A DNA stretch of 8,209 bases from Candidatus Poribacteria bacterium (GTDB taxonomy: Bacteria > Poribacteria > WGA-4E > GCA-2687025): positions 1-8,209 of the forward strand of contig JAQBWJ010000069.1 of the NCBI GenBank assembly GCA_027625215.1, written 5' to 3'. The translations under genes and the position numbers were made by a program. Shown here piece by piece: positions 1 to 6,654 of the stretch (positions are counted from its first letter, which is position 1; every line of letters begins with the position of its first letter). Below the pieces are notes generated by a model. It had not been told where the DNA came from. It ran no database searches and saw only the letters and a list, made by a program, of their open reading frames with translations.

Positions 1-835
1 CTTCCCGGTATTCCATCTGTTCCACCAGCGACAGGACGTTCATCGCCAACAACCGCGCGACGTGTTCCGCCTGTTCCCACGCCTTCCGTTGCGGGCGGTG
101 GCGCGACACGTCGACGTTGTTCAGGTCGCCGCAATAGCCGTTCGCCAGCGCGACGACGAACGACTCTCCGCGCATCTTCTGCACGCTCTCGGCGAACATG
201 CCGAAGTAGTCCGCGCTGATGCCGCCTCCGCCGCCGACGTAATGGAGCGCGAAGTTCGCCAACAGCGCGACGCTCTCGCCCGTCTCCGCATGGACGAGGT
301 GAAGAACGGGCACGTCCGGGTCAATCTGCCCGACACACTCGACGATTTCCGGGTTCCGCACGCCGGGATTCATCATCACGGAGCCGTCTTTCATGCGGAA
401 ACGGCGGTTGAACGACAAGCGGTGTTCCTCGCCTAGCGCGACGCCCCACTTCACCGGGACCATGCGGTTGCAGGCGCGTTGAACGGCGTCGGCGATCTTC
501 GGCGGCAGCGCATCCATGTAGTCGTCGGCGCGCGGGACACCGAGCAGTCCGCACGGCGACGCGGCGGAGTGCGTGTGCGTCGCGGCGATCAGGATATGGT
601 CGGCGGGGATGTCGCACGTTGCGGCGATCAACGCGCGGGCAGCGCGCACCGTGTCGTACGGCACGGCGATGATGTCGCAGATGACGAACGCGACGCGGGT
701 TGAACCGTCGTCCAGCACAATCGCCTTCGCGTGGAGCTCGTCGTGAACGTCCGTCCCCTTGCGGTCGTGGAAGCCTCCCGCGAGCGACGTGCCGATCAGC
801 GGCGTGATGTTTGTTTGGGCGGCTCCGGCGCGCAT
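1..835 (-). CDS. Neutral/alkaline ceramidase-superfamily hydrolase, N-terminal 278 residues (C-terminus outside window)
   Basis: The reading frame is open from an ATG at 835-833 to the window edge, so the gene is cut at its C-terminus. The family (neutral/alkaline non-lysosomal ceramidase N-terminal domain) contains Zn amidases that split N-acyl sphingosine, but many environmental members have unknown substrates. Visible family marks are DELHAKAIVLDDG (residues 32-44), the metal-binding THTHS (86-90, His87 and His89), a second His in ANFALHYVGG (His198), SADYFG (208-212) and NGYCGDLNNVD (232-242). There is no signal peptide, unlike classical secreted ceramidases, so it is probably cytoplasmic. 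The start is fixed by GAGGGG at 847-842, six bases upstream, and by the end of the preceding gene 13 bases before. It is probably co-transcribed with the TolB-like gene. Family assignment is firm; ceramidase activity itself is only possible. Confidence 0.85.
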   Translation of the reverse strand, partial: MRAGAAQTNITPLIGTSLAGGFHDRKGTDVHDELHAKAIVLDDGSTRVAFVICDIIAVPYDTVRAARALIAATCDIPADHILIAATHTHSAASPCGLLGVPRADDYMDALPPKIADAVQRACNRMVPVKWGVALGEEHRLSFNRRFRMKDGSVMMNPGVRNPEIVECVGQIDPDVPVLHLVHAETGESVALLANFALHYVGGGGGISADYFGMFAESVQKMRGESFVVALANGYCGDLNNVDVSRHRPQRKAWEQAEHVARLLAMNVLSLVEQMEYRE

Positions 836-841
836 ATGCTT

Positions 842-847
842 CCCCTC
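842..847 (-). promoter_or_regulatory. Shine-Dalgarno sequence of the ceramidase-like gene
   Basis: GAGGGG read on the minus strand lies six bases before the ATG at 835. It sits in the 13-base gap between the TolB-like stop codon and this start. It decides the start, since the frame is open further upstream without another ATG before the preceding gene ends. Confidence 0.6.
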
Positions 848-848
848 G

Positions 849-1835
849 CTATCGCATTCGTTTGAGTTCGCCCCAAACGGTGGGCATCTTCAGGATCGGT
901 GTTACGGACAGCGACGGATCGAACCAATCCGCTCCAACATTGGTGACCTCAGGGTCGTTCGTCAGGTTCATCTCCGCCTCAGGGTTGGTGGCGAGTGCGC
1001 GATAGATGTCGGAGCGCGAGCCTCGATCCCGATCCCCATGAAACACGATGTCCCGTCCATCCGGCGACCAACGAGGCGAGAAGTGAAAACCATCTACCGG
1101 AGTAAATCGCTCAATCCTGCCATCCGACAGCGTCATGAGGTAGATGTACTCTGTTTGAGAATCGAGGTTCTCGAAGTTCGCGGAGAAGGCGATTTGCTTC
1201 CCGTCGGGCGACCAAGACGGTGAGTACATCTTGTCGGCGTGATCGAGGATGAACTCGGTGACTCCCGTGTCGGGATCAACCGATTCGATTCGTGTCCCGC
1301 CAACGGTCGAGTAGCAGACGAGAATCCGGTCGTTCGGCGACCAGTCGATGTAGTTGCAGGTAGCGAAATGTGTCAATCTTTTCGGTTCGCCGATGTCGGG
1401 ATCGACAAGATAGACGTCTCTGCTCAACAGGTAGGCGAGGCGTTGTCCGTCCGGCGACCAAGCGGGTTGCCAGCCGTCCGCGACGATTTCCCGTTGATCG
1501 CTTCCATCCCAATCCATCACGCCAACGCCGTAGCTCACATTGACCCCGTGTTGGACGACGGTGACATGACCGAGATTGTAGGCGATCCGGCTACCGTCCG
1601 GCGACCATCGACCTTGAGAATGGTACTCGTCGTCCGGCGCGTTTGAGAGGTTCGTGACGTTGCCGCCGTCGGGGGTCATTGTGAACAGTTGTTGCGTCCC
1701 GTCGCGTTCGGACGCGAAAACGATCAGGGGATGATCGGGACGTGCGTACAGTGAGACAAGCGGCAGGAAGATCGACAAGGCGCACGCCCAACATGTTCGC
1801 CAGCGTCGATTCAATCTCATCGGTGTTCGTTTCAT
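849..1835 (-). CDS. Secreted TolB-like (PD40) beta-propeller protein
   Basis: This 328-residue protein has a basic N-terminus and a hydrophobic stretch (about residues 14-31, TCWACALSIFLPLV...), i.e. a signal peptide with likely cleavage near A31. After it come TolB/WD40-like PD40 blades marked by W-S-P-D-G at residues 77-81, 126-130, 208-212 and 256-260, with a variant WSPND at 165-169 and WFDP at 304-307. Together with the first blade (SERDGTQQLFTMTPDGG, 42-58) this suggests about six blades. At DNA level the motif recurs as gtccggcgacca and close variants. Such proteins are periplasmic or surface scaffolds. It is unlikely to be the Tol-Pal TolB itself, since no tolQRA or pal is nearby and the TolB N-terminal domain is missing. 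The C-terminus (VTPILKMPTVWGELKRMR) carries a tail also found, frameshifted, on the jelly-roll protein at 3689-4533. A weak AAGGGAG lies 13 bases upstream of the chosen ATG; an in-frame ATG five codons later is an alternative. Confidence 0.88.
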   Translation of the reverse strand: MKRTPMRLNRRWRTCWACALSIFLPLVSLYARPDHPLIVFASERDGTQQLFTMTPDGGNVTNLSNAPDDEYHSQGRWSPDGSRIAYNLGHVTVVQHGVNVSYGVGVMDWDGSDQREIVADGWQPAWSPDGQRLAYLLSRDVYLVDPDIGEPKRLTHFATCNYIDWSPNDRILVCYSTVGGTRIESVDPDTGVTEFILDHADKMYSPSWSPDGKQIAFSANFENLDSQTEYIYLMTLSDGRIERFTPVDGFHFSPRWSPDGRDIVFHGDRDRGSRSDIYRALATNPEAEMNLTNDPEVTNVGADWFDPSLSVTPILKMPTVWGELKRMR

Positions 1836-1860
1836 GGGGTGACAAACGCTCCCTTAACGA

Positions 1861-1898
1861 GAATTCTATCGACCTGCACCGTTGGTAACGATAGATTC
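1861..1898 (-). repeat. Inverted repeat in the cyclase-to-TolB gap
   Basis: GAAT(T)CTATCG at 1861-1871 pairs with CGATAGATTC at 1889-1898: ten pairs with one bulged T. ACC (1872-1874) and GGT (1884-1886) can extend the stem inside. On the minus strand no U-run follows, so it is not a standard intrinsic terminator. It could be a protected mRNA end, a 5' leader hairpin for the TolB-like gene, or a DNA operator. Confidence 0.4.
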
Positions 1899-1946
1899 AC
1901 CGCATCGGGATAGGATGTCAAGCCGAACAGGGGAGATTCACGCCGT

Positions 1947-3338
1947 TCACTTCACCGTGAACACCTCGACGCCGTCCCACTCAATCGGCGGCGGTTGCAC
2001 CATGTACTGCGCCGACCGTTGGAAGTACATGCGCGCCGCTTTGTCGTCGGGGTCGTTTGCGAGCACTTGGTTGAACTGAACGCTCGCTTCGGGGAACTTG
2101 CGGGCGTAAAAGTGCTCCAACCCTTCCTCGAATTTGGACAGCGACGTCGCTTTCCTCTGGATGGATTCCGGCGAACTGCCGTCCAACACTTCGTAGATGC
2201 GGATCGGCTCCGATTTGCCCTTCACCTGCGCCTTGCCGAGCACGCGCGTCGTGAACGCCTTGCGGTTGGGCAGGTCGTGCAACATCGGCTCGCTGACGAT
2301 GATGTTCGCGCCGTAATGCTTCGTGAGTTCTTCCAATCGGCTGGAAACGTTCACCGCGTCCGAGATGACCGTTCCGTCCATGCGCTGTTCGTACCCGATG
2401 GTGCCGAGCATCGCCGAGCCGAGATGGACGCCGATGCCGATGCGGATCGGATCGAACCCGAATTCCGCGCGAATCGAGACGTTGAACGCCTTGACCGCCT
2501 CCTGCATCGCAATCCCCGCCCGAATACCGTCGAGCGCGCCGCCTGTGAAGACCGCCATCACCCCGTCGCCGTAATACTTGTCCACATAGCCGTTATTCTC
2601 ATGGATGGCGGGTCCGACGTGGGTGAGGTAGTGGTTGATGAAACTGAACACGCGCGACGGCGTGCCGAGTCGTTCGGAGAGGGGCGTGAAGCCGCGAATG
2701 TCGGAGAACAGCACGGCGATGTCCATCTCGATGTGTTCGCCCAGATCGACGGCGATGACGCTGTGATGTCCCAGCAGTTCGAGAAACTCGGACGGCACGA
2801 AGCGGTTCAGTCCCTCAACCAACTGCTGCTGCTGATCGTAGGCGAACTGCAACTCGAAGTGGGTGCGTTCGAGTTCCGCTTTGCCCTCGGCAGCCTTTTT
2901 CTCTAGGTCTTTCCGCAGTTCGCCGAGTTCGAGGTGGGTGCGTACCCGCGCCAGCAGTTCGCGGTGATGAAACGGCTTGGTGACGTAGTCGGCTGTGCCC
3001 AGTTCAAAGCCTCTGATGACGTGTTCCTCGTCGCCCGCATACGCCGTCAGAAAGATGACGGGGATATCCGCCGTCGTCGGCGATGCCTTGAGCCGCTCGC
3101 ACGCCTCAAAGCCGTCCATCTCCGGCATGCGGATATCGAGCAGAATGAGGTCGGGCGATTCGGATTCCGCGAGTGAAATCGCTTCTTTGCCGTTAACCGC
3201 CGGGATCAGTTCGTACCCGGCTTCCCCTAGAATCGCTTCGAGCAGTGTGAGGTTTTGCGGGGTGTCGTCGACAATGAGGATGCGGTGAGGTCCGCTGTCG
3301 GTCGCCGGGTCGAGATCGAATGTTTCTTCTTCCATCAT
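1947..3338 (-). CDS. Response regulator fused to a class III (type IIIb) adenylate cyclase
   Basis: 463 residues. Residues 18-135 are a CheY-like receiver with acidic pocket D24-D25, phospho-acceptor D68 (LLLDIRMPEMDG), T98 and K121. Residues 136-178 form a charged Gln/Glu-rich coiled-coil linker, then NRFVPSEFLELLG, a common lead-in to cyclase domains. The cyclase domain (about 203-385) shows metal-binding Asp213 (FSDIRGFT) and Asp258 (KYYGDGVMAVF), adenine-selecting Lys254, and transition-state Asn330 and Arg334 (NVSSRLEE). Thr323 occupies the position of the second purine-selecting residue, the IIIb signature of bicarbonate-responsive cyclases. The tail (about 397-445) resembles a TPR pair and ends in PPPIEWDGV, usual in this family. 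It should make cAMP from ATP as a dimer when the receiver is phosphorylated; no histidine kinase is in the window. GGAG at 3349-3346 is seven bases from the first of two tandem ATGs. All catalytic residues are present. Confidence 0.95.
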   Translation of the reverse strand: MMEEETFDLDPATDSGPHRILIVDDTPQNLTLLEAILGEAGYELIPAVNGKEAISLAESESPDLILLDIRMPEMDGFEACERLKASPTTADIPVIFLTAYAGDEEHVIRGFELGTADYVTKPFHHRELLARVRTHLELGELRKDLEKKAAEGKAELERTHFELQFAYDQQQQLVEGLNRFVPSEFLELLGHHSVIAVDLGEHIEMDIAVLFSDIRGFTPLSERLGTPSRVFSFINHYLTHVGPAIHENNGYVDKYYGDGVMAVFTGGALDGIRAGIAMQEAVKAFNVSIRAEFGFDPIRIGIGVHLGSAMLGTIGYEQRMDGTVISDAVNVSSRLEELTKHYGANIIVSEPMLHDLPNRKAFTTRVLGKAQVKGKSEPIRIYEVLDGSSPESIQRKATSLSKFEEGLEHFYARKFPEASVQFNQVLANDPDDKAARMYFQRSAQYMVQPPPIEWDGVEVFTVK

Positions 3339-3461
3339 GCGATTGCTCCGCCGTTCACATAAATAAGTCGATATGGCGAAGGGGGGGTTTGATGACTTTG
3401 CAATCTCCCCTTGCGCCGATTCGCCGAGCCGAATGCGTTGTCGGGACCGTCCCCGTCGTTT

Positions 3462-3530
3462 CGTTGCCTGATACTCTTATCCCCCCTGATGGCGTCTCGC
3501 CTCTAAGGAGTTTCCCGATTGAAGGCAACG
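3462..3530. repeat. Nested inverted repeat, possible structured RNA
   Basis: CGTTGCCT (3462-3469) is exactly complementary to AGGCAACG (3523-3530), enclosing 53 bases. Inside, CTCTTA (3474-3479) can pair with TAAGGAG (3504-3510) with one bulge, and GGCG-tct-CGCC (3491-3501) forms a terminal hairpin. Three concentric stems suggest a folded RNA. The structure can be drawn on either strand; the minus strand is the transcribed one by context. No family match was recognised. Confidence 0.4.
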
Positions 3531-3565
3531 GGTTGAATGAGGGAACGTACCGCGTAAGTGGGGGA

Positions 3566-3590
3566 GAGCAACCTTGTGTCGAGGTTGCTC
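3566..3590. repeat. Perfect 9-pair hairpin in the cyclase leader
   Basis: GAGCAACCT (3566-3574) and AGGTTGCTC (3582-3590) form a perfect stem with a seven-base loop. On the minus strand it is followed by TCTCCCCC rather than a T-run, so it is at best a weak or factor-dependent terminator for the upstream jelly-roll gene. It could equally be the first stem of the leader. Confidence 0.5.
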
Positions 3591-3603
3591 ACGCGTTGAC
3601 GTT

Positions 3604-4533
3604 TCAAATCAATGTCATCGAAGATTCGACAACGCGGAGATTGTCGCACCGATTTCGGCAAATGTCGAGATGTCGATAAGGGGAAACATCAGCGCGTCGC
3701 CTTGAGTTCGCCCATGTGGTCGCCGTCTTCCCGTGCGGCTCGACGCCGAGGGCTTCTGTTACCCGGAAGTCGTCGATCTCAACCGTCAAGCGCCCAACAC
3801 CTTGCCCGCTGAGAGCGAGAAACAACCCGACCATACCTTCGTCATATGGTTCCGGCGGCAACTCACGCACGGGATAGTCGGGCCAGTTGCTGGTGATCGT
3901 CCGTCGAATCCCCTCAGTGCGAATAAACACGGCTGGTTGCAACGGCTCCCGTTTTCCCACGTAAACCGTATGCGTTCCACCCTTGTACTCCGCCCTCAAT
4001 TCAATCCACGACTCGGAGGGCTCGCCATCCCAATCCGGCACGACTCCAGCGGCTCCACTCACGATATCCAACGCCCAACGCCCACCCTGACCATTGGGAA
4101 ACACTTCTTCGATCCAAGCGTTCACCAGCGAGCCGCTGACATAGTTGTCTTCGAAGTCGAGATACGTGAGATACCCGGCGAAACCCTCGACATTCGCGCC
4201 TGACTGCCCTCGGTAGAAGACACCGACGTACGGCTCGATAGGTCGGACGGCAGGCGGCGCGTTGGCGATCTTGACCGGCGGCAGATAGCGCACACGGCAC
4301 GAGACGACACCGTTTCGCGTCCGAACGTCTTTTACCGCGAGCATGAAGCGGAAGGCGGATTCCGCAGTGACAATGAGCACACCGTCGGCAACCTCCATCG
4401 ACGCCGCGTTTCCGACGATCACTTCAAACCTGTTCAAGTCGGCGGGGTCATCGAACCGGATTATCTCGCCGTACGTTGCGGTTGCCGTGAGGGTGAAGCA
4501 CAACGCCGCCAATACCATCGGTTTGAGATTCAT
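3604..4533 (-). CDS. Secreted concanavalin-A-like (jelly-roll) domain protein with frameshifted C-terminus
   Basis: The frame as read gives 309 residues. Residues 1-22 are a signal peptide (cleavage near TYG-EI). The rest has the pattern of a LamG/DUF1080-type beta-sandwich: IIRFDDPADLNRFEV (24-38), GVLIVTAESAFRF (51-63), YVGVFYRG (102-109), GYLTYLDFEDN (120-130), WIELRAEYKGGTHTVYVG (176-193), GMVGLFLALSG (233-243), and closing strand VEIDDFRV (251-258). Such domains bind or cleave carbohydrates, or act as extracellular adhesion modules; catalytic residues cannot be assigned. After W274 the frame appears shifted by one missing G. Restoring it gives T-T-W-G-E-L-K-A-T-R and a stop at 3691-3689, so the native protein is probably 281 residues and the last 35 residues read here are spurious. 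AAGGAGG (4548-4542), eight bases upstream, fixes the start. It lies 41 bases after the oxidoreductase gene, so it is likely in the same operon. Confidence 0.8.
   Translation of the reverse strand: MNLKPMVLAALCFTLTATATYGEIIRFDDPADLNRFEVIVGNAASMEVADGVLIVTAESAFRFMLAVKDVRTRNGVVSCRVRYLPPVKIANAPPAVRPIEPYVGVFYRGQSGANVEGFAGYLTYLDFEDNYVSGSLVNAWIEEVFPNGQGGRWALDIVSGAAGVVPDWDGEPSESWIELRAEYKGGTHTVYVGKREPLQPAVFIRTEGIRRTITSNWPDYPVRELPPEPYDEGMVGLFLALSGQGVGRLTVEIDDFRVTEALGVEPHGKTATTWANSRRRADVSPYRHLDICRNRCDNLRVVESSMTLI
3689..3713 (-). other. Frameshift site in a conserved C-terminal tail
   Basis: The minus strand reads ACC ACA TGG GCG AAC TCA. With one extra G in the TGGG run it becomes ACC ACA TGG GGC GAA CTC AAG GCG ACG CGC TGA, i.e. 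T-T-W-G-E-L-K-A-T-R-stop. This matches the intact end of the TolB-like protein (T-V-W-G-E-L-K-R-M-R-stop). The agreement in peptide, distance to the stop and upstream V-x-P-x-x-K indicates a recent one-base deletion or an assembly error in a G-run. Confidence 0.75.
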
Positions 4534-4541
4534 GTGTCGCG

Positions 4542-4548
4542 CCTCCTT
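4542..4548 (-). promoter_or_regulatory. Strong Shine-Dalgarno sequence of the jelly-roll gene
   Basis: AAGGAGG on the minus strand lies eight bases from the ATG at 4533. It is a full-length anti-16S match and the strongest ribosome binding site in the window, suggesting high translation of this secreted protein. It shows the host uses canonical Shine-Dalgarno initiation. Confidence 0.75.
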
Positions 4549-4574
4549 CTCCGCCCTGTCGTGGGGGGTTGATG

Positions 4575-5762
4575 CTATTTCCGGTCGGGTTTTCGTCGGA
4601 ACTCCGCGTAAACATCATCGTAGAGAAGTTCTTGTAAGACAACTCGCTTCCCACCCAGTTTGTCTGACACGTTCGCGCCCAACACCGCCGCGTGGCTGTT
4701 CAGGCTGCTGGCGAAGTCGTTGCGGAGCCCGCTCGTGTCGCGCGACGCGACCGCGTTCACAAACGCGCGATCCAACGCCGTCGTCATGTCGTCCTGCTGA
4801 GGCGTCGTCGGGAGGACGTGCCGCAACTGCTCCATCGTCGGGCGGTCTTTCGGAGGGTACTCGCCGTCGTAGTAGTATGCGGCGATCTCGCGCCCCTCGA
4901 ACTTCAGGTGTCCGTGCGTCCAAAGGAGGCTGTTGTAGCCGTCGCTGTAAAACACTTTTCGCAACCGCGAAAACAGCAGGTTCGCCACCGCGCCGTTCTT
5001 GAAGCCGTACGCGACGCGGTAGGCGTACGGGTTGTCGCCGCCGTCCTCGATGTCGTCGGGGTCGCGGTGGAGGTAGTTCGCCTCGACCCACTCGATATCG
5101 CCTTTGTCGGAGTCCGGCGCGCTGCCGAGCCAGTAACGCATCAGGTCGGTCTGGTGGATGCCCGCCTCGACGACCGTCGAACCCGACCACTCCAGATTCG
5201 CCGTCCAGACGCGGTTTTTGGGTCCGCCCAACGTCTCGGTGTGCGTGTGCTTGACGTTGTGCGATTCGAGCGGCGAGTTGCTCACGACCGTTATCATGAG
5301 CGGCTTCTTGTCGGCGAGAAACGTCCGCACCGCGTCGTTTTGCGGGGAATGGCGTTGTTGGAACCCGACCGCTGCGATCACACCCGCTTGGTCGATGGCG
5401 CGCCGCATCGCCAACGCCTCGTCCAGATACAGGCTGACGGGCTTTTCCACGAACAGGTGCAACCCCTTTTCCGCCGCCGCAACCACCTCCCCGTTGTGAA
5501 CGGCGGGCGGGATCGCAAACCACACGGCGTCCATCGGGACGGCGTCCAACGTCGCGCGGAAGTCGGAGGACAGGTGCACGGCGTTCGGTTCCAACCCCTT
5601 GACGTGGCTCCGCAACTTGTCGGGGTCAAGGTTTTGGGGGAAGGCGTCCATCAGCGCGACGATTTCCACCAGCCCTTCATCCCGCAGTTGCGTCAGCGAG
5701 TTTAAGTGCTGCAACCCGCGTTGCCCCAACCCCAACAATCCGATTCTCACGGGAGCCGTCAT
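4575..5762 (-). CDS. Gfo/Idh/MocA-family NAD(P)-dependent oxidoreductase
   Basis: 395 residues, normal to slightly long for the family. The N-terminal Rossmann fold has the dinucleotide motif GLGQRG (11-16). EKPVS (106-110) carries the conserved Lys107-Pro108 of the nicotinamide site. GFQQRH (133-138) opens the second domain, and EAGIHQTDLMRYW (199-211) carries the family's G-x-H-x-x-D with His203 and Asp206. Members oxidise or epimerise sugars, inositols and related polyols through a hydride step on NAD(P); the substrate cannot be read from sequence. No signal peptide, so cytoplasmic. Its ATG overlaps the sulfotransferase stop by four bases (ATGA, 5759-5762), so translation is probably coupled. 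It ends in TAG, 41 bases before the jelly-roll gene. Confidence 0.93.
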   Translation of the reverse strand: MTAPVRIGLLGLGQRGLQHLNSLTQLRDEGLVEIVALMDAFPQNLDPDKLRSHVKGLEPNAVHLSSDFRATLDAVPMDAVWFAIPPAVHNGEVVAAAEKGLHLFVEKPVSLYLDEALAMRRAIDQAGVIAAVGFQQRHSPQNDAVRTFLADKKPLMITVVSNSPLESHNVKHTHTETLGGPKNRVWTANLEWSGSTVVEAGIHQTDLMRYWLGSAPDSDKGDIEWVEANYLHRDPDDIEDGGDNPYAYRVAYGFKNGAVANLLFSRLRKVFYSDGYNSLLWTHGHLKFEGREIAAYYYDGEYPPKDRPTMEQLRHVLPTTPQQDDMTTALDRAFVNAVASRDTSGLRNDFASSLNSHAAVLGANVSDKLGGKRVVLQELLYDDVYAEFRRKPDRK

Positions 5763-6604
5763 GAGGCGACTCCAACGTGAGCGATGGGCGTCCCGTCAAG
5801 ATAGCCATATTCGCGCAGCCAATCGCTGTGCTGTTCGTAAAGTCCGGCGATCTCGTCATCGGATAAGACGGTTGACCATGTGCCGGGGACCCCGCGCGTC
5901 GGCGAAATGTGATTGTGGTGAAGCATCGTATCAGGATCGAACATCACCCAAGACTCCTCGCGTTGTCGTTGTCGCAGTTCCACCGCCCACTGCGGATTGG
6001 TCATTCGCAAACGACGCATGGAGTCGACAATCTGTTGTTTCAGCGTCGACGTCACCTCCATCGCCGCGTTGATGGAGCACGCAGCGGCGACTTCACGGAT
6101 GAGCGCCTCGTCGATGGATAAGTCGAGCGCGACCGCGACTTCGGAGACGGCTGCCTCGACGTTATCGTACATATCTTCGTAACGCTGCCACAACACGCGC
6201 TCGGAGATCGGAATCGCCCGCATGAACCGGTGCGCCGCCACCGCTTCTGCGATCAAGTTACCCAACTCGACGCCGTGTTTTCCCATTTTCTGCTTGCACG
6301 ACGCGGCAACGTCCCTCAAGTCTCGGTAGGTCGCCAGCAACCGCAACGCCCCGCTCTCCAACGATTCACAAATGTGCGGCGCGTCCGGTTCGGTCAAGCC
6401 GAAAAAGTCGCGCAGATCGTGCGATCTAAAGACGATCCGTCGCGGATCGTTGGCGAGCTCCCAGAAAACGAGCGCGGCGTCGCCCATTTCGTGGGCAAGA
6501 TCATAGTGGGTTATTCCGGTCCCGGTGCGTTGCGTCAACAGTCGAGCGATGTTGTACTGCATTGTCGATCCTGATCGGATCATTCCGGCGCAAAGGACAA
6601 TCAC
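5759..6604 (-). CDS. PAPS-dependent sulfotransferase family protein
   Basis: 281 residues. GMIRSGSTMQYN (7-18) is the P-loop-like 5'-phosphosulfate-binding motif, and TYRDLRDVAAS (92-102) with R94 and S102 is the 3'-phosphate-binding motif. RYEDM (141-145) matches the family's Y-E-D-L, and HISPTRGVPGTW (232-243) followed by a WLREYGY end is the usual PAPS-contacting C-terminal loop. It would move sulfate from PAPS to a hydroxyl or amine of a sugar, lipid or small metabolite. No membrane segment is seen, so it is cytosolic. The start is GTG: TAA lies in frame at 6622-6620, no in-frame ATG lies between, and AAGGGGG (6620-6614) is nine bases upstream. The next in-frame start (M8) would delete part of the P-loop. 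It follows the amidohydrolase by 50 bases and overlaps the oxidoreductase by four. Confidence 0.88.
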   Translation of the reverse strand: MIVLCAGMIRSGSTMQYNIARLLTQRTGTGITHYDLAHEMGDAALVFWELANDPRRIVFRSHDLRDFFGLTEPDAPHICESLESGALRLLATYRDLRDVAASCKQKMGKHGVELGNLIAEAVAAHRFMRAIPISERVLWQRYEDMYDNVEAAVSEVAVALDLSIDEALIREVAAACSINAAMEVTSTLKQQIVDSMRRLRMTNPQWAVELRQRQREESWVMFDPDTMLHHNHISPTRGVPGTWSTVLSDDEIAGLYEQHSDWLREYGYLDGTPIAHVGVAS

Positions 6605-6654
6605 CGACGTGTTCCCCCTTTAATCCCCTGAAATAAAGCCCGAATCAGCAACCT

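Larger units (their letters stand above)
3339..3688 (-). other. Long non-coding, inverted-repeat-rich leader of the cyclase gene
   Basis: About 350 bases lie between the likely true end of the jelly-roll gene (3689) and the cyclase start. No convincing gene is seen. Inverted repeats, in minus-strand transcript order, are: a 9-pair hairpin (3590-3566); a nested structure (3530-3462); a GGGAC-c-GTCCC dyad (3443-3453); and ATTCG/CGAAT (3419-3423/3430-3434). A run of seven G occurs near 3381-3387, and an AT-rich patch near 3358-3366 is the only promoter-like composition. Any cyclase-specific promoter, untranslated leader or regulatory RNA would lie here. No known riboswitch motif was recognised. 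Confidence 0.45.

Noticed and set aside
1995..2906. 303-codon open frame on the plus strand
   Set aside because: It is antisense to the cyclase gene, whose catalytic motifs are unmistakable. Its Arg/Asp/His/Val-rich composition is typical of a GC-rich antisense shadow and resembles no family.
3462..3530. Hammerhead ribozyme or group II intron remnant (CTGATG next to a GGCG/CGCC stem on the plus strand)
   Set aside because: The GAAA box required after stem II is missing, no domain V-type bulged hairpin with an AGC triad is present, and no intron-encoded reverse transcriptase is nearby.
3566..3590. Rho-independent terminator after the jelly-roll gene
   Set aside because: The stem is good but no T-run follows on the transcribed strand, so it is listed only as a hairpin.
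3320..3679. 119-codon open frame on the plus strand covering the cyclase leader
   Set aside because: It begins inside the cyclase gene antisense, has no family resemblance, and spans the inverted repeats. It is less likely than a non-coding leader.
4692..5705. 337-codon open frame on the plus strand
   Set aside because: It is antisense to the Gfo/Idh/MocA gene, with biased composition rich in Val and Arg and no domain motif.
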